Positions 10,396 through 22,717 of a DNA stretch of 64,000 bases are shown piece by piece (position 1 is the stretch's first letter; every line of letters starts with the position of its first letter). Made by a program: the position numbers and the translations under genes. Source of the DNA: Hydractinia symbiolongicarpus (taxonomy: Eukaryota; Cnidaria; Hydrozoa; Anthoathecata; Hydractiniidae); assembly GCF_029227915.1 (NCBI RefSeq), contig NC_079877.1, positions 24,947,851 to 25,011,850 of the forward strand, read 5' to 3'. The notes beneath the pieces are model-generated. The model had not been told where the DNA came from. It saw only the letters and a list, made by a program, of their open reading frames with translations, and made no database searches.

Positions 10396-11675
10396 TTACA
10401 AAAACCATTTGTTGATGATCATAAGGGCTATGTACGTAGAAAGTTCAACTATAGATATAACAGAGGCGCCAATCACTAAACCAACAAAACCACCAATTTC
10501 ACACAACATTTGAGACCATGTATACATCTCTTTTTCTTCTAACACTCGGACAGAATCCACACGTTGATATTGTAAATTAATTCTATATACGGATTTTTTT
10601 CCATCTGCTTTCTTGTGTCTTTCACTAAAAGTAGACAGAATTGCTAAGTCCATTTCCTCACAAGGAAATTGACAATCTTTATCTTCTACGCGTCCTTTCC
10701 CCGATATCATGCATTTCATCGTTGTCTCGATCGAATCGTAGCGAGTATAGTTTTTCTTAATGTCTTCTGGAACAAATTGTCTCACATAATCGAACACGTC
10801 TCCGCATTTTTTGTACAACTCGATGAAATTTAAAGATTCAATGCAAGAACGGCGTCCATATTTCCCAGGAAATATATCAGGGCTCTTCTCAGCTGTACAA
10901 TTTGATGGGAATGGAGCAGGAAGCCGTTTTATTATCGTTTTATCAATTGTAATATCGTAGGTCTTAAAGGGCTCGATTTCAACTTTTTTTGTGACGTCTA
11001 ATTCCAGAACGTGAGGATCATGAATCATTGCGATTATTGTAGCTTTATTGGGCTTTTTAAGCTTAGAATTATTAAAGGTAAAAGATATTTCAACATGGCC
11101 GTATATATCAAAAACATCTCCATTGTAATTCCACGTAATGCAGCTATGACCATATTCTTCACGCGATCGTAAAGATGCTGCATCAATGCAATATAGACCA
11201 TCCATGCGTTGGCACCGAGTTACGTTAAAAAAGCCATTATTCCAGTACTTATTTGATGACACTTCGACTGGATCCTCTAGGTAATGATGTTCACGGTTGA
11301 GGCATGGTTGACTCATGTTCTGATCTTTCTGCAAATGACAATACTGAAAATAGTTTTTGACAAGTAGATCAAATTCGCAGATTGTCACGCTTGGAAATGG
11401 ATTCTTGCTGATTAGTTTGGAACTTATTTGGGAATAGATTTCTCGTTTTGTGTATCTTTCCACAAGATTGTGTATGATATAGCCACAGCATGTTAGACCT
11501 AATAGCAACATTACCAACCAAAACAAAGCCTCGAATTTTTGTGCCGTACAAACGCGCGTCAAGCCGTGTATTGTGAAGGATTGAACTAATTCGTCCATTT
11601 TTTGACGTACAACTTTCTTTCTTGATATTTGTTTTTCATGCCATTCATCAGACTTCAATTCTTCAAGAGTATAAT
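10396..11675 (-). CDS. DEG/ENaC (HyNaC-like) ion-channel subunit, gene B, main exon
   Basis: Second channel paralogue; with the exon at 11822-11909 it encodes about 455 residues. The exon starts after a TTTTTTAG acceptor in phase 1. An ATG further upstream keeps the frame open, but it lies in the intron and is unlikely to be the start. In order: SDEWHEKQ region, TIHGLT gating motif, TM1 (ALFWLVMLLLGL onward), ectodomain with 12 cysteines and the KRLPAPFPSNC and RRSCIES blocks, then YTWSQM, CEIGG, the GAS selectivity filter and TM2, ending after a short NKWFL tail. Several N-x-S/T sites are present. The reading frame has no damage, so the gene is likely functional. Membrane cation-channel role from family knowledge; ligand unknown. 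Confidence 0.95.
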
Positions 11676-11821
11676 CTAAAAAATTTACATGATAACAACT
11701 AAGCATACAATACACCAACCATACACTTAGCGTTATCCCTTCCTGGTATTAGGGTAGTGCTAAAACAAACAAACAAAAAACACAGAAAAACAAGACATAC
11801 AAGGCAGCAACAGAAGATTAC

Positions 11822-11909
11822 CTTTTTTGAATCTTGCTCTCAGCTCAGCTATCTTCGTTTCAGGTTCAAAGAGTTCTCCATTGTGAACAATGCCAGTTGT
11901 TTCTTCCAT
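11822..11909 (-). CDS. Gene B, first coding exon
   Basis: ATG at 11909 opens 29 codons and one base (starting METTG-like: M-E-E-T-T-G), rich in Glu and Lys, and ends at a G|GTAATC donor in phase 1. This matches the phase of the acceptor at 11676/11675 across a 146-base intron. It supplies the cytoplasmic N-terminus. The phase match and absence of stops across the join are the evidence; no transcript was available. Confidence 0.75.
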
Positions 11910-13474
11910 ATTTATAAAAACCATTTTCATTTATTTTTATTTATAGCATTTTACTTTCTTATGCACATATGTATTTTTACTAATGAATTAAAATAAATAA
12001 AAATTCCAATTTTGTTATAACACCGACCTTACTCCATGCACAAGCACTGGCAACCAAAATGTGTAAAAACGCGAAATTTTTATTCGTTGTTGATCATAAT
12101 GGTGTTTTCACAGTTAGGTCTCAATGGCTCTTCACAAGAAGACAATAAAGCTTAAAGGTAATAGGCGATTATAGAAGAGCTGAGCTCAGCAATTTTTTTA
12201 AGGAATGTTTACTAAATGGCTGTTACCAACAATAGGAAGAACCGCATGATGGTGCTATAAAAACTCTTTTGACAAAAAAACAGTGTGTTAAAAAAGCAGC
12301 AGGCTAGATTTGATCAGAAGGAAAGTAAAAGATACTTGTGCACAAAGCCTTTCACTTGTTGGTAATCTATATTTATATATAGTATAACTTTCTATACCAA
12401 TGAGTAACCTCTTAAAGTAACTTAAAAACAACAACATACATGCAAACACGTGTATTTTCCTGGCTGGCTATACCTATGGAAATATTGCAAAACTTAGTAA
12501 GAATTACACGTTGGCGACATGAAACTCGTACCTGCAGGAAATTTCACGCCTGTATTTGTTGAAATATCTGTGCTGTTTTAGGTGACATCAGACTTCATAC
12601 TGTCAGGGTGGGCATGAAATCACACGATGACATTCATCGTGAGATTTTATTAGATCTTATTTTTTATTAAAAAGTTTTTCTTCAACTTAACTTCACCCTA
12701 TGGTAATGACACTTACTTTGAGTATTGTATAGTAAAAAAATACCTCAAAAACAATATGGTTTGACGTAATTTCTTTTGTTCTGAACAACGAGTTGTTCCA
12801 AAGAAAATTGCCACTCTTTCTCATAAAAACAAGATCAAAGAACCCCACTTAAATAGTGCTAAAGAAATAGAATAAAATTGTGTGCGGGATGAACCATCCT
12901 CCCCTTTTTGCACAGGCAAATGGCAGAGGATGATATTATCACAAAAAGTTACCACGCAAACATTTTAGCATACAGGACTGTGAAAATGTCCAACCCATAT
13001 TTTGATTGTTCTTTCTTCTTATTTAATTATCTATTAGGTATGTACTTTCTACTACCTCTATAATTAAATAGATTAAAAATTCACTTCAATAAACCTTTTT
13101 TTTCAAACCAGACAGAAGCAATAGTTCGACCTGTAAATTATAAATGAATTCTAACCTTTTCACTTGAATCACTTCTTTAGGTCACGATGGAAGATAAGGA
13201 TAACTGCAGATATAGTTCTCTATTATACTGCCAACAATCTTCCTAGGCTTATCAATAGGTCAAAAAAGGAGGCGGCTACAAAATATGTTCAGGCACAAAA
13301 TTATTGATTGTAATAAAATCTTATTACGTATATTTTAGAAAGGGCATAAGTTTCCTGAAACACTTATTTTGATTAAAGTTGAGTAAAAGGAAATCCAACT
13401 TTTATATACTGTAAAAATACTTTTTCTACTATAAAGATTCAAAACTTTTTCTAGTCAGAATTCATCCTAATAAA
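11910..13474. other. 5' flank of gene B and intergenic DNA
   Basis: No further gene recognised. It presumably contains the gene B promoter; no clear core promoter element stands out in this AT-rich sequence. Confidence 0.4.
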
Positions 13475-14153
13475 TTGGAAGCACGTCAAAGGAGATATTA
13501 ATATGTGGGGGAACTTTATAATTCTTTTATAGTCTTACTCGACAGCTCAGACGAAGCACAAGATTAATTTTACAACAACTTTTGGATAAACTTTTTCAAG
13601 TTTCTTTAGAAAAAATTAACTGACAAATTGATTCTTTTTGTTCTTATTGTTTAGTGATCCTGAGTTCCTTAGTGTCTCTTTAATTCCTTTATTTTTGTTT
13701 ATTAATATTCTATGAAGTTGTTAACGGCCTTAAAATAACCAAGTGAGTAACGATTTTGGTTGAGTGACTACTTCTGAATATGTATTTCATTTTATCCTCA
13801 AATTGGACCAAAATTAAGCTTAGCAACTTTAAGGCCTTAGATCCATTTGCTAATATTTTTGCTTTGGAAGCACGTCAAAGAAGATATAAATATGAGGGGT
13901 GAGGTTACTTAACAGCTTAGACGAAGCTTCTTTAGAAAAAAATAACATCAAATGCCAAATTGATTCTTTTTCTTTTAATTGTTTAGTGATCCTAAGTCCT
14001 CTAGTTCTTAACAGTTTTCAAATGACGAAGTGTGTAACAATTTGTTTGAGAGACTACCTCCGAGTTTGTATTTTATTTTATCCTTAAATTGGACCGAAAA
14101 TTAAGCAAACTGCCTAGTAACTTTTAGGCCTCACATCCATCTGCTAAACAATG
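13475..14153. repeat. Non-coding tandem duplication, units of about 389 and 290 bp
   Basis: Unit 1 begins at 13475 and unit 2 at 13864 with TTGGAAGCACGTCAAAG. Shared landmarks follow in the same order: AGACGAAGC, TTAGTGATCCT, a GAGTAAC/GTGTAAC block, AAATTGGACC and ATCCAT(T/C)TGCTAA. Unit 2 has lost internal pieces. Neither unit encodes a recognisable protein. Confidence 0.75.
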
Positions 14154-15159
14154 CTTACAATGCTTACTTTGGACTGTCGCAAAAATCTTCTTTAGGCTGC
14201 CTTCTAATGTGATTTAAAAAGAAGATGTTTGAGAGTTGTCTTCACTAATGATGATCACGATTCAAAGAGTCAAAGTTAGAATTTAAAATCCTAGTACTGC
14301 GTCCGTACACAAGACAGTGTTATGCAACGAGCTAAGCAACTTGAGGTGCAAAAAAAGGGCCATATCTCTTAGAAATCTAAGGCTCGACCCCCTAAATATG
14401 ATTTCTTATAAAAAAACGTGTAGTTTAAATAAAAATGAGCATCATCTTTTTAAAGTGTCCTAAATTTTGAAACAAAAATAATAACAAACAAAAATTAGAA
14501 ATTTATTACGGTAAATCAACCAATGCGTAATAATTAAATCCAGCGAAAAGATACCTCGTATCTAGATATTTTGCATGCATGTCACGTTGACACCATAAAC
14601 AAATACATATAAAGAACATGTTCTTCTAAAAAACATAACCGACTGAAATTTTTAAATAGCAGAATAAAGGAATTTCATACTCATCAAAAATTCAAAAGTT
14701 TCCATAAAAAAAATGTTTAGTGTATAGGCATAAAGGTAAAAATGGTTGTTATATTTTTGTAATCAAACACTTATTCAAAAAAAAAATGTTACTTGAAACA
14801 GACTGTTTCAAATAGTTAACGTGTTTTAGGGACGATTGTGTAAATAGCTAATTGTTTCCCTAAAGAATAATCATTTTAAATGAAATGTTGCTAAAATATG
14901 TATGATTTGCCCATTGTTACAAAGAAAACATCTTATCTCATATCCTCGACTTTTAAGTACATCTTAAATAACATAACGGTTTTATATTTCTCGTCAGTAT
15001 CTTGTCTCGTAACGCATGAAGTATTTAGTCGATGTTTGTATTTAAGTAAATAAGTGAGTAAGTACACGTAACGGGAAGTTTAACGTCTTAGGGGATTCTA
15101 TCATACTGAGATACGGATTTTCTTCTTCTCTGACTATAACTGTGTTGCATCACCGCCGC
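14154..15159. other. AT-rich intergenic DNA, nothing recognised
   Basis: No gene, inverted repeat or RNA gene identified. Confidence 0.45.
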
Positions 15160-15668
15160 AGATACTTAAAGCATTCACCTAACTTGCTTGCCTGTCACAG
15201 CCGGTTTACAGTCAGTAGATGGCATCAAATTGACTGTCAACACTACATATAAAGTGCACTGGAGTGGGAACCTGAAACCATGTAAATACAAGCCGTAGGC
15301 GCTTCCGCTATTCCATCTCTGTATTTTTAATACACTGCAAACGTCTTTTCAATAGACCGTTTGTGTGGTTTGATAAAAGCATTTGTTTCTCTATCTCTTT
15401 AATTTTATTTTGATTCCACGCAGCTTCATTTCAGAATCACGGTAGAATCCGAAAAAAAAGCTTAAGAAGGCAATTTTGGTTTGTTTCATTTAACTTTATG
15501 TTGCATACCTGTACCAAAGCGGCCTACCTGAATGTGGGGAAAAGCTTACGGCTTTTATTAAGCACTCCACCGGGCGTTTACCACCAAGTCACACAGTTAC
15601 TTAACTTTAAATTTAAATTTAAGTTGCTTAACTTAGCATTTCGACGTCGGGTCCCCTGGTTCGTCTCT
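15160..15668 (+). repeat. Family 2 repeat segment (Helitron-like with GTTACTT core)
   Basis: Contains phrases shared with 17040-17420, 58423-59330 and 63265-64000: a CTGTACCAAAG / CTACCTGAATGTG part, CACACAGTTACTT, and a terminal CGACGTCGGGTCCCC. It is older and more diverged than the 63-kb copy. It runs directly into a family 1 element at 15669. Confidence 0.45.
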
Positions 15669-15841
15669 TCTCTATAATAATAACAACCGTATTTTATCTG
15701 TGTGTCCGCTAGAAAAGCGACGAAGTAGCGTGTAATATCAAGACAGGTAGCCCTGTTTGTGCGCGAGAAAAAAGTTGTGTACGGGACAAGAATTGGAATA
15801 TATAGGCGAACCCGTGAATTTATCCACGGGCTACCGACTAA
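15669..15841 (+). mobile_element. Short Helitron-like element, family 1, full but diverged copy
   Basis: A 173-bp unit, starting TCTCTATAATAATAAC, ending with the hairpin CCCGTGAATTTATCCACGGG, a short spacer and CTAA. A further TCTCTATAATAATAGCC start follows immediately at 15842, so two units are joined head to tail. Confidence 0.6.
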
Positions 15842-16150
15842 TCTCTATAATAATAGCCGTATCTCTGTTTTGACCACTCACGCGTAATAGACCAATCACG
15901 ATGCTCCATTTTTACTTATACCCAATCCAAATTCTTTGTGGCCTCAACATGCCCACGAAGGTAATATGGTACGGTTACGAAGGTCTTTTGGTTTGGAAGT
16001 GATGGTGTGAGGTTTGTAGCTTTGTTTCGATTCAATTTTCTTCTAAATACTTTGTATCTCTATAATTATTTATTTTCTGTGTGCTTTCACATGTTAGAAT
16101 GAATATATAATCACGTTTTTTAGCCATGTATAAATCTCAACCATATTATA
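15842..16150 (+). mobile_element. Family 1-like 5' end leading into a different interior
   Basis: Begins with the family 1 5' terminus but departs from it after about 25 bases. The interior near 16090-16140 (ACATGTTA.AAT...ATCACGTTTTTTAGCCATGTA) is matched at about 62905-62955, so it belongs to a dispersed longer element. The 3' end was not located. Confidence 0.4.
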
Positions 16151-16499
16151 CCTGGGGGGGTGGGGTTGGATACAAAGTGCCCGCGGTCTCTTTGACTAGG
16201 CATAACTTTGGATACACATGTGATTAGGTGCTAAAAATCCTGACTTCTGTTAGGGCTTCTAATTAAATAAAATTTGGAAAATTTGTACTTTGCTGGGGGT
16301 ATTGCATTTTTTTCTAAGAAATTTTCTTAGAATTTTGAAAACCCTTGACATACCTGTAACATTGTTATAAGATATTGTATTGGGTATATAAGTATTTATT
16401 ACATGTATGTTGGTTGCTAAGGGGTAACCAAGGTGTTGCTATGGTGACGTATGGTTACTAGGGACAAAAAGCAGATCAGCTTTGAAGGAAATATCGATC

Positions 16500-16880
16500 C
16501 AGCAAATTGACGTCATTTCGGATCCCAATGACGTCATTATATTGTTTTCCCTACCTCGATTATCTTTAAATGCCATGTTCAACATACCTGCTAAGTTTAG
16601 TGACATGAGCATCAATATTTCTTGTAGAACGGGTCTTTTTACCTTTATCGTTAAAATAAAAAATGTTCTTCCCGAAATGACGTCATTTTTTATTCCAATG
16701 ACGTCATTAGAATTACTTTTTTCATATGAAACACATATTTTGGTATTCATTCCACAAATCTATCAAAAATCAAGGCCGTATCATTAGTAACACGCGAGAA
16801 ATAAAATTGTATTGAAAAATTAGGGAAATGACCATTTTTGACATGTGTGACGTCATCTATAATTCCTGTGACGTCATCAC
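16500..16880. repeat. 170-bp periodic array of paired TGACGTCA palindromes
   Basis: Perfect CRE-type 8-mers TGACGTCA begin at 16508 and 16529, 16678 and 16699, 16848 and 16869. Spacing is 21 bases within each pair and 170 bases between pairs, without deviation. Sequence between pairs is only weakly conserved. Short frames on both strands cross this array but look like chance. Confidence 0.85.
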
Positions 16881-17039
16881 ATTATTTTTTTATACCTTAG
16901 TTAAGTTTGTACTAAGACATTCTACATCTGAGCCAAGTTTCATCACTTAAGCACAAGTGGTTCAGGATTTACGGCGCGGGCACTTTTTTTAACTGGATAG
17001 TTTTCTGTATTTCTATTTAAACCAAAGTGATGATAAAGT

Positions 17040-17474
17040 TTTTTTGAAAAGTGAATTACGCCTGTACGGATGTGCAACACGGTTTACCTGGTTTACCTAA
17101 CCGCTCGGCCCGTTGTTAATTTCTTAACTTTCACCGGGAACATTTTCCGAAAAACCTATTCCCTAAAATAAAATAATATTGGCTGACTGTTTTTGCTATG
17201 AAGGGATAACAACACTGTTTGTAAACTGTGTTTTTATTTCAGGTAAATGTGGGATAAAGTTATTTTTTCGGTTTACGAAATACTGTATACCTGTACTAAA
17301 GCAATTCACCCGGATGTGAGGCACAATTTACAGCTTCGTTAAGCAATCCACGTGGCGTTCAACACCGGCTCACACAGTTACTTGTCGCTTAACCCGGCGT
17401 TTTGACGCCATTTCTCTTCTGTCTGTTTGTGTGCAAAAAAATTCGTGGTACGGAAACATGAAATGCGATATATA
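17040..17474 (+). repeat. Family 2 repeat segment joined to a family 1 interior
   Basis: Carries the GGTTTACCTG, GGGATAACAAC, CACACAGTTACTTGTCGCTTAA and CCGGCGTTTTGACGCC landmarks of family 2. It then passes into TCTGTCTGTTTGTGTGC and ATGAAATGCGATATAT, which are family 1 interior. The composite is broken at a TA by the element at 17475. Confidence 0.5.
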
Positions 17475-18213
17475 CCTTATCGGGAAAAAAAAGTCGGGGA
17501 AAAGTGACTAAATTTTTAGCAAGTGACTTAATTTTTTTCCCGACCAAAACTTCCCCCGATTATTTTTTCCGGCTAGAACTTTTACTCGTTTTTTTATACC
17601 CGACTAAGAATTTACTCCGACTTTTGTATTTTATCCTAAACTTACATTTTTTGACAATTTTGTAACAGTTTGACATATTCCCCGTGAAATATCACGTTAT
17701 GTTTATTACTTTATTAAGAGTGAAGGCGGAACAGTTAATGGTCATGGACCACCGGCTATACCATCGGGGGCTTAGAAATCCCACTACTGCTAACATATAG
17801 GGGCTTAGAAATCTCACTACTGCTAACATATACGTGCGACGATGAAAAAAACCTTAGACTTCATGAACAGCCTTTACGATTGAAGCAACATTGTATTAGT
17901 TGAAGAAAATCAGGTAGAGGATGACAGTGACACAGATGCTGACTTTACAATTAGTGCAAAAAACGATGTAATTGTTTTGAACTAGATTTTTGTACTTACT
18001 CTCGTAGTTGTTTTTGTATGAAAAACATACATAAATAAAAAAAAATGATTCAAATTCCATTGTGAGGTTATTTAACAGGAATATAAAAAATTAGTCGGGG
18101 AAAAGTGACTCATTTGAAAAATTAGTCGGGAAAAGTGACTTACTTGAAAAATTAGTCGGGAAAATGTGACTTATTTTTCAAGTGGCTTAATTTTCCCCGA
18201 CTTTTTCTTAAGG
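17475..18213 (+). mobile_element. TA-flanked inverted-repeat element (Tc1/mariner or pogo type), non-autonomous
   Basis: Both ends carry inverted CCTTA and AAAAAGTCGGGGAAAA motifs, and the element is flanked by TA on each side (17473-17474 and 18214-18215). Multiple GTCGGGGAAAAGTGACT subrepeats lie near both ends. Inside is a 33-bp tandem duplication (17767-17832) and a short frame (17842-17983) with an early stop and an acidic tail (VEDDSDTDADF), which may be the remnant of a transposase C-terminus. The TA flanks fit the IS630/Tc1/mariner superfamily. Confidence 0.65.
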
Positions 18214-18215
18214 TA

Positions 18216-19880
18216 ATTTATTTTGTCTTTTGCGTGGTTCTTTCTGAAACCATGTTCAAATTAAAAATATTGTAAAACAAAAGTCATGGGTAGTTAGTTT
18301 ATTTATATATATATATGTTCCCTCGATGCAGTTTCTTTGTTATATATTCGTGCACGGAAAAAGTTTGAGTTGTCGATTTCGTTACAAAAAGTTTTTAATA
18401 TTCGCGCCTTCTCAAAGAAATTAACAAGAACAAATTTTATGATAAGAATAGAACAATAATATAAATTTTGAGAAGAGTCTGTAAGTGGATTTCTTGTTTG
18501 TTGTTTTGTTTATTTATAAGAATATTATTCTTATGTTCATTAAATATAATCTTGGAATTTATTTCGTGATCTTTTTTTTTATCTATAACTACTTATGCTT
18601 GCTATGAGAACGTCGAGATTTTGGATGAAGATGGAATGTTAATTATTTGCTAAATTATTGTGATGACGTTCTTAATTGAACATTTTTAAAAAGCATAAGA
18701 AAATGCTAAGTCTAGCCTAAAATGTGTAGTAAATTTAAAACGCTCAAATTTACTACATAGGGAATACGCTCATATTTTAATACAACAATTACGAGAAAGC
18801 AACGTAACACTACTTTGATGTTTTTTGTGAATTTTTTTTGCTCAGTCTTGCTCAGTCCAAAAGTCAGCCAAAATTTGTCTGACATATTAGGCTATAAGAA
18901 AAAGAAAAACGTGCAGTTTATAATTCTTCAGGCGATTGTCCACAAATTACGTCAACCAATAGGATAGGAGTGGTTATGCTAAAGTTGTCACTGGTTGACT
19001 AGGAATTTTGAAAATTCGGGTTAATTAAGTGTTCCTTATTGAGGTGTAACATAAACCTTTGTGAAGTTAAAGAACTAACTACTTTAAGAGCTTATTAAAT
19101 CTTTCTAAAACCAACCTCGTTCCCAGGGCATTTTGCCTTTTTAATGAGTTTGATAGCGGCGAAAAATCACATAATTACCGATAATTATATATACTATAAA
19201 GTTAATTATGCACGTGTTATTGAGTTTTTATAGGGATTTTGGTAAAAACCCGAATATATTTCTCTTCAAAATCTATCTCAGTGGACTAACTGAATTATTC
19301 ATCACATTTCTAAGATATATCTTATTGGCTAAGAACCATATATAGCTGTGTATGTAAACATGTTTGAATTCTAGCCAGAACCATGAATTGTACGTGGCAC
19401 TAAAACCTAAACTATGCTGAACATTTTTTGGCATATTATTGCCTTTTGAATCACGAAGTTCCTCTAAATTTGTCATAACAAATTTTAATCCTATTTACAT
19501 CAATTGTTGTAAGAGCAATTAAAAGATAGACTGAAAAATGCAGGTGATAAGTCAGAGTACCCATTTAGTCCTAACTGTGTGTCACCCACTGGGTAATCAA
19601 AATATAAAACGTAACTCATGACTTAAAAGAAACATTCCTGGCCAAGATGGTTTTTCACCTGTTAAAATAAGCATAAAATAGCATACAATATTTTTATGTT
19701 ACCTATATTCGTTATGAACTTCAGGATTTAGGTCTGATAGACTCAGTATTATGTGCTAAATGTAGCACTTACAAATAATTTCCTACGAGCTTTACGTGTG
19801 TTATTGCCTTCCTAACATAATATTCTAAACGCCTTTATTTTCCATATCTCGATACTTTAACCATATTCGGTCCGGGTTTT
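18216..19880. other. AT-rich intergenic DNA with one transposon-end-like motif
   Basis: At about 19115-19140 the phrase AACCTCGTTCCCAGGGCATT resembles the arm of the foldback element at 9099 (CTCGTCCCCAGCGCC). No second end was found nearby. Nothing else recognised. Confidence 0.35.
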
Positions 19881-20500
19881 TTCGAACATACTATGACGGG
19901 GAGGGATTCCGCCCCCCCCCCCCCCCCTTTCTCAATAACTTTTCATAGGGTTGTTCAAATTGAATCAAACTTGGCACACTTATAGTACGTCATAAAAGGA
20001 ACAAAATGGCGGCAGTAAATTTTTGCTGCCGTCAGCAATTTTTTTGTGACGTAATTGAAAGCTTGAAATTTGCTAAATGCCACTATCTGCTTAATATTTA
20101 ATTACTTTTGTTCCAGAGTTAAAAGTTATTTAACATATTTTCTGGTTTTTACGTGGATCGCATAAGAAATTGTCAAAAATTGCCCGAAAATCTCTTTTTT
20201 CCGATTTCATTTTCAAAATCGGGAAATCGGATTAATCACGTGTCCAAATTGTGGAAAGTGATTTTTCTTAATAAAACAAAGTTTTGTTGCAAGTTTCAAG
20301 TTCTAAGGATAATCCTGACAGGAGTTATTAAATTTTCTCTATTATAAGGATTTCATAGAGATATTTTAGGGGTAGTTTCGAGTAATGGCCAACATCAAAG
20401 CCTGTGAAAGGTATGGGACCTAAAAATTTGACATGCTGCTGTCTAATAGATAAATATTGAAACTCCGTCAGGGGGGGAATCCCCACACCCCCCTCCCCCT
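19881..20500 (+). repeat. Dispersed repeat, longer relative of 7815-8012
   Basis: Begins near a poly-C run (about 19912-19927), contains CTCAATAACTTTTCATAGGG and a GCGGCAGTAAA/TGCTGCCG inverted pair. It ends with the AGGATAATCCTGACA ... AGGTATGGGACCTAA ... TCTAATAGATA series also seen at 7.8-8.0 kb, then CCCCACACCCCCC. Probably one old transposable-element family; not identified. Confidence 0.5.
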
Positions 20501-20816
20501 ATTTGGAGTGCTTCCATGCATTAGCTATACTTTCTGAGTTTCAAAATTTAAGCATTTAAGCCAATAAAGATTTTGTACAAAAAACTCTATATCAGGGCCA
20601 AATAAAAACCAACAAGTGAGGTTTTTGAACAAATTAATTCTTCTAAGGCCAGTATACAAGAAAATTTAGCAGCAAAATAACCTATTATATTTTTAGGCCA
20701 GTGATATGCTCCACCGACATATTTTAGATATTGTGATCATTTACAAATAGTGTTTTTAGGATTAATACCCCACATATTATAATACTCCAATACGTCTTTC
20801 TGGCTGTGATTTAAAA

Positions 20817-20835
20817 ACACACACACACACACACA
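20817..20835. repeat. (AC)n microsatellite
   Basis: Uninterrupted AC dinucleotides. Confidence 0.85.
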
Positions 20836-22717
20836 AATACATGTTTTTTTTAAAAAAATCACTCACCTGATAAAAATTGGCATTCAATATGTAGTTTAGC
20901 AATGAATCATCCCCTGTTTAGCTATACATATTTTTGTGAGTTGAAACTTTATATACGAAGAAACAAAAACGTATTTCAGTCTGATAGCAATTCTTCCCTG
21001 GGATCCAACAACAGCAGGCAGCTGCAGGTCATGAAATAGACTTTCAGCACCCTTTCCAATTTAAAGACCTTTTGCTAATATTAAACAATTTGCCTAAGCT
21101 ACATAAATGGAGTGAATTCATAGATTTTGCTTTTATCTGCAAAAACGTAAGTTTCCTTAACTTTGTGTCTTTTTTATCTAAATTTCGCCTTTACAGCGAA
21201 CGTCAAATTTGCATTATGCCCAGTGTATCTGGACTTTTTTGCACACGTGACCAACCTGTGTCAGGTTGAATAACGTAATAATAAATTAAAGTTTATATTA
21301 ATATAATTTCTTGCCACTGCAATACAAAGTTAACACGCATAATTCCTTCTCCTTCTGTTTCACAAAAAAAGTTAGTATCGTCTTGATAAAGTTCACGTAC
21401 TGTGATTAAGGTAGGTTGGAGGGCAGCTGGTATTATAGACGTTGGAAGTAAAACAAGAGAAACTGATTTTCAAAGAATCCTTTCTCAAAATACAGACATC
21501 ATCAGACTTGGGTTTTTTAATTTCGTGATTCGCGTTATTTTAATGCTTTTTTGGAAATCTATTGAGCTGAATCGCGGTAATTAATTTCTTTTGTGAGTTG
21601 TTATAGGCTTTTTGCGTTAATTTCCTCCGTGTTAACTTCGTAAACGTTAATTTTGGGTTCTTGCAAATCAGAGATAAGTGGTCTCCATAAAGTATTTTGT
21701 CTTCTTATAAATAGAAGCAATTTGTATCTACCCTTTAGTTTATTTAAAAAGATTTCTTATGTAGTTGTTGGACTACCAACAATTATCGCGCGTATTACAT
21801 AATACACATAAAAGAGCCATAGTAACAAAATACAAGCTCAATAAATGTCCAACTTGCTTTGGCAACATTTTAGCTCTTTCGTGTTTAATCTTTAGAATGC
21901 GCTAGCTATCTTTTTTTTACCAAAATATAATTAGCTTTTTAAAATTTGTGTTGCAATAGGTGCCAAGGTAAAAACCTAGTTGGCTCGTGTTTCTAGTGAT
22001 AGGTGGTCTAATTTATTCTCTTTCGAAAACATTAAGAATACTTCTTAGCTCGAACTACGTCTTTTCAGTTATGGCAACATAACTGTTAGACTGCCTGATT
22101 TTTGAACATATATGTTTCGTCGTTACAAAACTACGGTTATTAATCAAAACTTTAAGTTTTACCGGCAAAATACTGATAAAGCTAAATATGCCAGCTTAAA
22201 AGCAAAAAAAAAAAAAAATAATAAATCTTGCGGTTTAAATTGATCTTCTTATGAAGATATTCGGAGATAAAATTACAACAACGTTAAAGGATTATCACAA
22301 GGGACTTTGTCTGGAAAAATTAGTACATACAGAAGTATTATATCCTATATGTTTAGGATTTGGAAATGGATGATTAAAAACAAGAGGAACAAAAAAATAG
22401 GTAAAAACCAGCTTAATACTTTTAGGAAAAATTCATTTGATAGCGTTAATTAACAAAATTCAATTTTGTCAAGACATTTCCGTAAAGGTAACCGAAGTAA
22501 CCTTTTATCCACTCTAAACATTGAAGGCACATAATGGCACAAATTATTTCTTCTTTCTGACAACCTGAACTTTTTGATAAGATAACACATCTGTTTGTTT
22601 GTTTGTTTTTTCTACCAAGTCTACTCATTAGGCGCTATCATTCACCACAAATCACCTCCAATTTTAATTGTACGCAAAAATGCACCACTTCTTACCACAT
22701 GTGGGTGAACATAGAAT
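20836..22717. other. 3' flank of gene C and intergenic DNA
   Basis: No gene called. A short phrase reading GWRAAGI on the plus strand (about 21413-21433) echoes the coding remnant at 6064-6294. A (TTTG)n run lies at about 22592-22606. Confidence 0.4.

Noticed and set aside
11676-11718. In-frame ATG upstream of the gene B main exon
   Set aside because: It lies beyond a TTTTTTAG acceptor whose phase matches the first exon at 11822-11909, so it is probably intronic.
16439-16787. Overlapping frames of about 100 codons on both strands
   Set aside because: They are antisense mirrors over the 170-bp CRE repeat and show no conserved features.
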